Origin: a virus
Strand: one strand, 5' to 3'
Virus record (IMG/VR): IMGVR_UViG_3300021335_000054
Coordinates: 1-32,935 of that record
Length of the DNA stretch: 32,935 nt
Shown: positions 26,997 to 32,935 of the stretch, in pieces
Position numbering within the stretch: position 1 is the stretch's first letter
How the letters are laid out: each line of letters begins with the position of its first letter
Notes under the pieces: model-generated
What the model saw: only the letters and a program-made list of their open reading frames with translations
What the model was told of the DNA's origin: nothing
The model's database searches: none
Made by a program: the position numbers and the translations under genes

Positions 26997-28576
26997 TTGT
27001 AAATACTGACGCCGGACAAGCCACATACAGCAACGATAAACTTGCTGGCATGTACATGAAGAAATACGAAAAGGCAAAGTCTCTACGAGAGAACTTTGTC
27101 GATTTGTTTGAAGAGTGTTACGAGTATGCGCTGCCACAGAGGGAGTCGTTTTACTATGAATCAGTTGGTCAACGTCGAGATGATAAAATCTTTGATGAAA
27201 CAGCCGTTGTCGGTGTTCAAGAGTTTGCATCACGCTTGCAGCAGGGTTTGGTTCCGAACTTTGCACGATGGGCAGACTTTCGTGCGGGATCTGAAGTCCC
27301 GACTGAAACACGCGAAAGCGTCGATAATGAACTTGATGAAGTAACTGAATATGTCTTTGAGGTAATTCAGAACAGCAACTTTGGTCAGGAAGTGCATGAG
27401 TCCTTCCTTGATCTGGCTGTTGGTACTGGTGTGTTGTCTGTATCAGAGGGCGATGCAATCAACCCAATCATGTTTTCTGCTGTGCCATTACCGCATGTAG
27501 TGCTGGACACTGGGCCTGATGATCGCATCGATCATGTGTATCGTGAGCGTCAGGTACGCGCATCTGATGTTCCATTAATGTACAAGCAAGCCAAGATTGG
27601 CAGCAAGCTACAGAACAAGATTAAGATGGCACCTGATGATAAGGTGAAGATCCTTGAGGTTGTAGCTAGAGATTACTCAGTAAAGAACGACGAAGCCTAT
27701 TTATTCTATGCTATTGACTGCACAAACAAGGAAATAGTCAGAGAGGAAAAGTATCGTGGTGTGGGGTCAAATCCTTTTATTTGCTTCCGCTGGTCGAAGT
27801 GCAGCGGGGAAGTCTATGGACGCGGGCCTCTCATCAATGCGCTTAGCGCTATTAAGACTACTAATCTTACGATTGAGCTTATACTTGAGAATGCGCAAAT
27901 GGCTATCTCAGGTATCTACCAAATGGAAGACGACGGAGTAGTAAACCCTGATACGATTAGTCTTGTGCCGGGTACTGTTATTCCAAAAGCTGCTGGCTCT
28001 CGTGGTCTTGAGCCTATTCGTGCAGCCGGTTCATTTGACGTAGCTAATCTTGTTCTATCTGATATGAGGCTGAATATTAAACGAGCCTTGTACAATGACA
28101 TGCTTGGTAATCCTGATCGAACCCCAGCTTCTGCAACAGAAGTTGCAGAGCGTATGGCCGACCTGTCGCGTCGTATTGGTTCTGCTTTTGGGCGACTCCA
28201 AGCAGAGTTGGTACAACCTGTTCTTCAGCGTGTAGTTTACATCTTGAAGAAGCAGGGACGTATTGAACTGCCAACAATTAATGGCAGGGAAGTAAAGGTT
28301 CGCTCTGTATCGCCACTTGCACAGGCACAGGCAAACCAAGACATTACATCTGTGGCGCGTTGGCTTGAGTTGGTTCAAGCAACCTTTGGCCCACAAGTTG
28401 TGCAGATACTTATTGATTCAGAAGAAACAGCAGCATACCTCGGTAAGAAGTTTGGTGTGCCAGATTCATTGATCCGCGACCTTGAGGAACGCAGACAGCT
28501 TGTGGCTTTGGCACAACAGTATGCACAGACTCAACAGGGAGCAATGGGTGGCGCAGAACAAATACCTCAGCCTTGA
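26993..28576 (+). CDS. Portal (head-to-tail connector) protein
   Basis: A 527-residue protein of the T7 gp8-type connector family. Typical blocks are EECYEYALPQRESFY, FDETAVVGVQEFASRLQQGL, a middle VYGRGPLINALSAIKTTN-like wing, and NDMLGNPDRTPASATEVAER in the stem-loop region. It forms the twelve-subunit ring through which DNA enters and leaves and on which the tail assembles. Gene order (terminase, portal, scaffold, capsid, tubular proteins) is that of T7-like phages. ATGA overlap with the preceding gene. Confidence 0.92.
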   Translation: MIVNTDAGQATYSNDKLAGMYMKKYEKAKSLRENFVDLFEECYEYALPQRESFYYESVGQRRDDKIFDETAVVGVQEFASRLQQGLVPNFARWADFRAGSEVPTETRESVDNELDEVTEYVFEVIQNSNFGQEVHESFLDLAVGTGVLSVSEGDAINPIMFSAVPLPHVVLDTGPDDRIDHVYRERQVRASDVPLMYKQAKIGSKLQNKIKMAPDDKVKILEVVARDYSVKNDEAYLFYAIDCTNKEIVREEKYRGVGSNPFICFRWSKCSGEVYGRGPLINALSAIKTTNLTIELILENAQMAISGIYQMEDDGVVNPDTISLVPGTVIPKAAGSRGLEPIRAAGSFDVANLVLSDMRLNIKRALYNDMLGNPDRTPASATEVAERMADLSRRIGSAFGRLQAELVQPVLQRVVYILKKQGRIELPTINGREVKVRSVSPLAQAQANQDITSVARWLELVQATFGPQVVQILIDSEETAAYLGKKFGVPDSLIRDLEERRQLVALAQQYAQTQQGAMGGAEQIPQP

Positions 28577-28811
28577 TGGCTACCAGCGTGGTCGTCCAGA
28601 CGATGAAAAGATAAGCATCAACATAGCTGCCCTGTTCAAAGATGAACTTGGCAAGGATGTGTTGAAGTATCTTAGATCAATCACAATAGAAGCAGTTAAT
28701 GGCGCAGCAGTAACTGATGCGGAGTTGCGCCATATGGAGGGGCAGCGATACATCGTGGGCCTAATAGAGTCGCGCATCCGGCATGGTCAAAAGGTGAAAT
28801 CAAATGAATGA
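28548..28811 (+). CDS. Small conserved-type protein between portal and scaffold (87 aa)
   Basis: The constrained part starts at AQNKYLSLDGYQRGRPDDEK and continues with VLKYLRSITIEAVNGAAVTD and LRHMEGQRYIVGLIESRI, a pattern that recurs at this place in marine podoviruses. I chose the GTG at 28548 because GGGAG lies six bases upstream and the homology-like region begins there; an ATG at 28482 would overlap the portal gene for 95 bases. It is helical and soluble and may act in head assembly. The C-terminus overlaps the scaffold start by eight bases. Confidence 0.68.
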   Translation: MAQNKYLSLDGYQRGRPDDEKISINIAALFKDELGKDVLKYLRSITIEAVNGAAVTDAELRHMEGQRYIVGLIESRIRHGQKVKSNE

Positions 28812-29541
28812 AGTAGAAGCAACAGCAGAAGACTCTGGTATTGTAACCGAGGGTGGCAATCCATTGATGGAGCCAGAAGCGGCACCCGATCCGCTTGCTG
28901 CGCTGCCTGAGAAGTTTAAGTCTATCGATGATCTGGTTGAGTCCTACTCTAATCTTGAGAGCAAGATTGGTGCTAAGGAAGAAACATTCCGCGATCAGTT
29001 TATGAAAGAGATGGAAGAGCAAGCCTATGCAAACAGGCCAGCCGATGTTGGTGACTATGTTCTTCCCGATAGCATTGATGACGAAACGGCAACAGACAAT
29101 GATTTGTTGCAGTGGTGGGCAAAGACTGCGTTTGAGAATGGCTACAGTCAGGATGAGTTTGCTGAAGGCATTGAGATGTATGCACAGGCAATCAATGCTG
29201 ATGTGCCCGACTATGATGCAGAAGTTGCAAAGCTAGGCGACAATGCTAGTGCAAGGACTGAAGCGGCGAGTTTGTTTGCCAATCAGTTCTTTCCAGACGA
29301 AATGCTTGGTGCTGTAGAGCGTATGTGTGAGACAGCAGAAGGCATTATGGTGCTTGAGCATGTCATGGAAGCTATGCGTGAGGGCGGCCCATCAAACGGA
29401 GCGGTTGAAGTTTCACGTGAAACAGAGGCTGATCTGCGCCAGAAGATGCTTGATCCACGCTATCACGATCCTGCGCGTAGAGATCCAACCTTTGTGAAAG
29501 AGGTTGATGATGGCTTCAAGCGTATATTCTCAAATGGCTAA
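28804..29541 (+). CDS. Scaffolding protein
   Basis: A 245-residue very acidic protein in the position of T7 gene 9. The N-terminus is disordered-looking (ATAEDSGIVTEGGNPLMEPE), followed by KFKSIDDLVESYSNLESKIG, a motif typical of scaffold proteins of this type, then helical regions. The C-terminus (EVDDGFKRIFSNG) has the basic-hydrophobic character that contacts the capsid. It directs prohead assembly and leaves before packaging. Confidence 0.82.
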   Translation: MNEVEATAEDSGIVTEGGNPLMEPEAAPDPLAALPEKFKSIDDLVESYSNLESKIGAKEETFRDQFMKEMEEQAYANRPADVGDYVLPDSIDDETATDNDLLQWWAKTAFENGYSQDEFAEGIEMYAQAINADVPDYDAEVAKLGDNASARTEAASLFANQFFPDEMLGAVERMCETAEGIMVLEHVMEAMREGGPSNGAVEVSRETEADLRQKMLDPRYHDPARRDPTFVKEVDDGFKRIFSNG

Positions 29542-30055
29542 TGAAGTCATACGAGTTGGTAGGCTCTCGTTAATCAAAAGCCTACCCGAACATGCAGAGC
29601 GTGTTGCTGACAACATGCGCAAGGCTGATGTAAGGGAATGCTATATACACAACCTTACCCCACTTGAGGCTTTGACTGAGCCATTTGTTATTGATGGGGC
29701 AGTAACCTACACACTTAGGCTTGATGAAACGCCCATTGGTATGTGTGGAAATGTGCCAATAGATGATGTCCACGCTAGAATCTGGCTACTTGGTACTAAC
29801 GGAATCAACTACAACTTCCGTCCGTTCTTACGCGGCTGTCGTGCAACAATTGATTTGTTGCAGGGTAGCTTTGCCAGCGTTGAAAACTATGTGCCAGTAG
29901 ATCATCACGATACGATTATGTGGCTAAGTTGGTGCGGGTTTACCTTCGATGAAACTATGTATGAAATAAACAGTCACACCTTTATGCGATTTGAGCGTTG
30001 CGCTGTAGATAAAAATGATGGTATTGGTGAATTAAGTCGGCCTGTAATGCACTGA
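29510..30055 (+). CDS. gp13-like virion protein with acyltransferase-like fold (181 aa)
   Basis: The sequence from ANEVIRVGRLSLIKSLPEHA through LTPLEALTEPFVIDGAVTYT, IGMCGNVPIDDVHARIWLLG, and a C-terminal SWCGFTFDETMYEINSHTFM resembles T7 gp13/DUF2833 proteins, which look like GNAT acetyltransferases. In T7, gp13 is needed for correct virion assembly. I prefer the ATG at 29510 (AGAGG six bases upstream); the ATG at 29534 (MANEV) is a reasonable alternative. It lies between scaffold and capsid, unlike T7, where gene 13 follows the tail genes. Confidence 0.68.
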   Translation: MASSVYSQMANEVIRVGRLSLIKSLPEHAERVADNMRKADVRECYIHNLTPLEALTEPFVIDGAVTYTLRLDETPIGMCGNVPIDDVHARIWLLGTNGINYNFRPFLRGCRATIDLLQGSFASVENYVPVDHHDTIMWLSWCGFTFDETMYEINSHTFMRFERCAVDKNDGIGELSRPVMH

Positions 30056-30133
30056 GCGACCCGCAAGGACAATCGCGTTGAGGATGCCAAACAGATAACC
30101 GTCAATGTGTAAACAACCTTTGAGGACTGTAAA

Positions 30134-30946
30134 ATGGCGAACACTATTGATGTCGCATTCATTAAGCAGTTTGAGTCTGAGGTACACATGGCTTATCAGC
30201 GTATGGGTTCCAAACTGCGGAACACTGTGCGTATGGCAAACAATGTGACTGGCTCGACTGTTCGATTCCAAAAGATTGGTACTGGCACTGCTTCTACCAA
30301 ATCACGCAACGGCAACGTAACCGCAATGGAACTGGCGCATACGCAAGTAGAAGCCACCATGGCTGACTTCTATGCCGCTGAGTACATTGACAAGCTGGAT
30401 GAACTTAAGATCAACATCAACGAGCGTCAGGCTGTAGCACAATCTGCTGCTGCCGCACTTGGGCGTAAGACTGATGACATCCTGTACACAGCAATGGACG
30501 CTGGCGCTAACTCAACTCAGATCCACGACGCATCATCTGCTCTTGAAAAAGCCGATCTGCTGTCACTGTTTGAGACATTTGGCACAGCAAACATTCCAGA
30601 AGACGGTCAGCGTTATCTGGCAATGCACCCGAAGGGTTATGCTGATCTGTTCAACATTACTGAGTTTGCATCGTCAGACTTTGTTGGTGAGCAGAATCTT
30701 CCGTTTGCTGGTGGCATGACAATGAAAGAGTTTCTTGGCTTCAAGATCTTCTCAACGTCAGCGATCACTGCCGGTAAGAACATGGCGTATCACACTTCAG
30801 CTATTGGTTTGGGCATCAACGCTGATGTCACGACTGAGATCAACTATGTCGCAGAAAAAGTATCACACCTTGCAACCTCGATGATGTCGATGGGTGCAAC
30901 TGTTATCGATGATAACGGTGTGTACGAAGTTCTGGATAACAACTAG
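30134..30946 (+). CDS. Major capsid protein
   Basis: A 270-residue protein directly after the scaffold block, the place of T7 gene 10. It has an N-terminal helix (DVAFIKQFESEVHMAYQRMG), an extended loop (TASTKSRNGNVTAMELAHTQ), a spine-like helix (NERQAVAQSAAAALGRKTDD) and a beta-rich P-domain end (KFFSTS-like region through VTTEINYVAEKVSHL). These fit an HK97-type coat fold, though it is short for one. GAGGA precedes the ATG. The following gene looks like a decoration protein. Confidence 0.85.
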   Translation: MANTIDVAFIKQFESEVHMAYQRMGSKLRNTVRMANNVTGSTVRFQKIGTGTASTKSRNGNVTAMELAHTQVEATMADFYAAEYIDKLDELKININERQAVAQSAAAALGRKTDDILYTAMDAGANSTQIHDASSALEKADLLSLFETFGTANIPEDGQRYLAMHPKGYADLFNITEFASSDFVGEQNLPFAGGMTMKEFLGFKIFSTSAITAGKNMAYHTSAIGLGINADVTTEINYVAEKVSHLATSMMSMGATVIDDNGVYEVLDNN

Positions 30947-30958
30947 GAGGGTTAGGAA

Positions 30959-31222
30959 ATGGCTTTTGCTTCAAGCGGACTAACTCGTGTTGGTGGTGAT
31001 TCAAACGGTAGCTTGTGGATGTACACATCTGCCGATGCGATTGCCACGGTAAATACCGCAGGGTATTTTAACAGTGCAGCAAATATGCTTGATGTTCGGG
31101 ACTTGATTATCGTTCGCGATACCAATGTGCCAACAACAAACTTTTGTACTGTTTTGTCAAACACTGGTTCAGTTGTCGATGTGTCTGATGGCACTGCGGT
31201 AGCTGAGACAGATGGCGACTAA
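30959..31222 (+). CDS. Small capsid-associated (decoration-like) protein (87 aa)
   Basis: An 87-residue, beta-rich, acidic protein (SGLTRVGGDSNGSLWMYTSA, YFNSAANMLDVRDLIIVRDT). Proteins of this size and style regularly follow the capsid gene in marine phages and may sit on the head surface. AGGAGGG at very good spacing suggests strong translation. The role is inferred from position. Confidence 0.7.
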   Translation: MAFASSGLTRVGGDSNGSLWMYTSADAIATVNTAGYFNSAANMLDVRDLIIVRDTNVPTTNFCTVLSNTGSVVDVSDGTAVAETDGD

Positions 31223-31223
31223 A

Positions 31224-31257
31224 AAGGAGAGGGGGGTGAAAGCCCCCCTCACTACTC
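31224..31257 (+). promoter_or_regulatory. Hairpin between ribosome binding site and start of the tail tubular protein A gene
   Basis: AAGGAG (31224-31229) is too far from the ATG at 31258 to be used directly, but GAGGGGGG-TGAAAG-CCCCCCTC (31229-31250) between them forms a perfect 8-bp stem. Folding would bring AAGGAG to within about seven bases of the ATG. No U-run follows, so a terminator is unlikely, although it could slow transcription after the capsid genes. Confidence 0.55.
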
Positions 31258-31851
31258 ATGGCAGTTAGCAGCACCGCAGCAAACTCAGCAGTTGATATCT
31301 GCGCAAGGGCATTGATCCTTATTGGCGCAGAACCAATTACGTCATTTGACGACGGCACCACAGAGGCTCTTGTCTCTGTGAACATGTATGAGGATGTAGC
31401 TAGAGCATCTCTAGTAAACGCACGTTGGCGGTTCTCTACTAATCAGGATGTGCTAAACAGACTGACTGATGCTCCAACTGGCAGATATGATAATGCTTAT
31501 CAGCAGCCAGATGGCACGTTAATGATTCATGCTATTACTGTAAACGACAACCCGATTGAGTATCAGATTTACGGTGATAAAGTTTATGGCAATACATCAA
31601 CAAACGATGTGTTGATTGCAGATTATACATACAGGGCAAACGAACAAGATTGGCCCTCGTATTTTACAATCGCTGTTGAGTATGGACTGGCAACACTGTT
31701 TGCCACATCCATTGCAAGAGATCCAAGTCTCGCGGCTCTAATGCAAGATGCCTCAACAAAGGCGATGGCAAAGGCTCGTAGTTTGGATGCGCAGCAGCAG
31801 ACCACGCGCAAGCTGGTAACGTCGAGGTTTATTACTGACAGGCGAAGTTAA
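31258..31851 (+). CDS. Tail tubular protein A (T7 gp11-like)
   Basis: A 197-residue protein with the typical start SAVDICARALILIGAEPITS, followed by ARASLVNARWRFSTNQ, and a C-terminal helical part (YFTIAVEYGLATLFATSIAR, KAMAKARSLDAQQQTTRKLV). These are the marks of the gp11-type adaptor that joins the portal ring to the tail nozzle. It lies directly before tail tubular protein B, with TAATG coupling. Confidence 0.9.
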   Translation: MAVSSTAANSAVDICARALILIGAEPITSFDDGTTEALVSVNMYEDVARASLVNARWRFSTNQDVLNRLTDAPTGRYDNAYQQPDGTLMIHAITVNDNPIEYQIYGDKVYGNTSTNDVLIADYTYRANEQDWPSYFTIAVEYGLATLFATSIARDPSLAALMQDASTKAMAKARSLDAQQQTTRKLVTSRFITDRRS

Positions 31852-32935
31852 TGCAAAGAGTCCGCGTACCGATAAGTAACTTTCAGTATGGTGAGATCAG
31901 CCCTTCTCTTGTTTCCAGAACTGACACTCCGCTTTACAACAACTCAGCAAAGAAGATTGAAAACTTCTTTCTGCGTAACGAAGGCGGTTTGCTCAAACGC
32001 TTTGGCACCAAGCGCTTATATGAGTTTGACACTACGGTAGACTCCTCCGCTACCCAGCAACTCAGGCTGGTGCCATTCATATTCTCTGATGATGAGCGTT
32101 ACATCATTAGTCTTGAAAGCGCAAAGATCCGCATATTTCAGATCAATCCTACGACTGGCGCTGTTTCTTTGATCCAAACGCTGACTCAAGATGTCAGCAG
32201 TAACGCTATTCCTTTTACTAATGCCAAGCTGCCAGAACTGACATACGCACAAGCTGGCGATGTTATGTTTATTGCACATCAAACATTCATGGTGCGTAAG
32301 CTAGTGCGCACTAGCCTTACAACATTCCAGCTTGAGTTGATGACATTCAATGAAAGTGCAGATGGCTTTAGAATAAATCAGCCATACTATTCTTTTCAGC
32401 CAATAGGTATGACGCTTGATCCATCTGCTTCTAGCGGCAATGGCATCACAGTTACAACAAGTGCCAACTACTTTGACATAACCGGCAGTCAATCTGGTGG
32501 TAACTATCCTGACTCAAAGCATGTTGGGTCAGTTTTGCGGTATCACAACAACGAGATAACAATCACATCTGTTCAGTCTGCAACACAGGCAACAGGCAAT
32601 GTGCAGGATGAGTTGCTTGTGCATCTTGATAGAGATGCTATTGAAACAACAGATGGCAGTACAAGCATACACATAACCTTTGTTAATCATGGCTTGGCTG
32701 TAAATGACTCAATAACAATATCTGCTGCTGGTGCAGTTGGTGGCATATCAGCAAACAACATTAATGGCACTCGTACAGTAACTGAGGTTATTAACGAGAA
32801 TGAGTTTGTTGTTGTTGCTGGCGCTTCTTCTAATGATTCCACAATAGGTGGTGGCTCTCCAAAGATTGTCACACATGCTGCGGCTACAGAGTGGGGTGAG
32901 CAATCATACAGTGAACTGCGAGGGTATCCCGGCGC
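31851..32935 (+). CDS. Tail tubular protein B, N-terminal part (T7 gp12-like), runs off the window
   Basis: The open frame from ATG at 31851 codes for 361 complete residues plus two bases. RVPISNFQYGEISPSLVSRT and NFFLRNEGGLLKRFGTKRLY are hallmarks of the gp12-type tail nozzle N-terminus. It ends at SELRGYPGA, which in this family is followed within a few residues by the NRL-x-x-GG segment found at base 1. The two parts together would make about 750 residues, near the 794 of T7 gp12. Joining the ends directly would shift the frame; about 16 missing bases (3n+1) would restore it. Confidence 0.88.
   Translation, partial: MQRVRVPISNFQYGEISPSLVSRTDTPLYNNSAKKIENFFLRNEGGLLKRFGTKRLYEFDTTVDSSATQQLRLVPFIFSDDERYIISLESAKIRIFQINPTTGAVSLIQTLTQDVSSNAIPFTNAKLPELTYAQAGDVMFIAHQTFMVRKLVRTSLTTFQLELMTFNESADGFRINQPYYSFQPIGMTLDPSASSGNGITVTTSANYFDITGSQSGGNYPDSKHVGSVLRYHNNEITITSVQSATQATGNVQDELLVHLDRDAIETTDGSTSIHITFVNHGLAVNDSITISAAGAVGGISANNINGTRTVTEVINENEFVVVAGASSNDSTIGGGSPKIVTHAAATEWGEQSYSELRGYPG

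Noticed and set aside
1-32935. Integrase, lysogeny genes, CRISPR arrays, insertion sequences and phage RNA polymerase
   Set aside because: I looked for these along both strands and found no open frame or repeat pattern resembling them.

Overview
The window reads as an almost complete genome of a small, strictly lytic podovirus. It carries a T7-type virion gene set: portal, scaffold, capsid, tail tubular proteins A and B, three internal/ejection proteins and a gp17-type tail fibre. Many of the small accompanying proteins resemble families I know from marine podoviruses. There is no integrase, no phage RNA polymerase and no recognisable DNA polymerase, primase or helicase. The host cannot be read from the sequence; a marine alphaproteobacterium is a guess based on protein style. 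The two window ends fall inside the same gene (tail tubular protein B), so this is probably a circularly permuted genome opened within that gene, with a few bases missing at the join.

Layout. Bases 1-14973 (rightward) hold the 3' part of tail tubular protein B, the internal virion proteins (gp14-, gp15- and gp16-like, the last with an HExxH motif), the tail fibre, a second fibre-like protein with two small partners, then a lysis block (XhlA-like protein, small membrane proteins, two holin candidates, a T4-type lysozyme). Bases 14894-21232 (leftward) form the early/replication operon of tightly packed, often overlapping small genes. These include a membrane protein, a DUF932 protein, zinc-ribbon and helix-turn-helix proteins, a PD-(D/E)XK resolvase-like nuclease, a YqaJ-type exonuclease, an ERF annealing protein and an SSB-like protein. 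One isolated leftward gene (21379-21804) has its own terminator. Bases 21805-22446 are a non-coding control region. Bases 22447-32935 (rightward) hold the small and large terminase subunits separated by a run of small basic proteins, then portal, scaffold, a gp13-like protein, capsid, a decoration-like protein, and tail tubular proteins A and B.

How it works together. The left operon is probably transcribed first by host RNA polymerase from a promoter near 21258-21285. It supplies a recombination module (exonuclease + ERF + SSB + resolvase) with host enzymes doing the polymerisation. The right operon builds, packages and releases virions. The most striking non-coding signals are: a 143-nt imperfect inverted repeat that can fold as a three-way junction (21876-22018); a near-identical 20-nt palindromic operator at two places in the left operon (21242-21261 and 17192-17211); everted versions of the same half-site upstream of the small terminase gene; and a GGGTTGACA direct repeat followed by two G7 runs just before that gene, a candidate packaging or control site.
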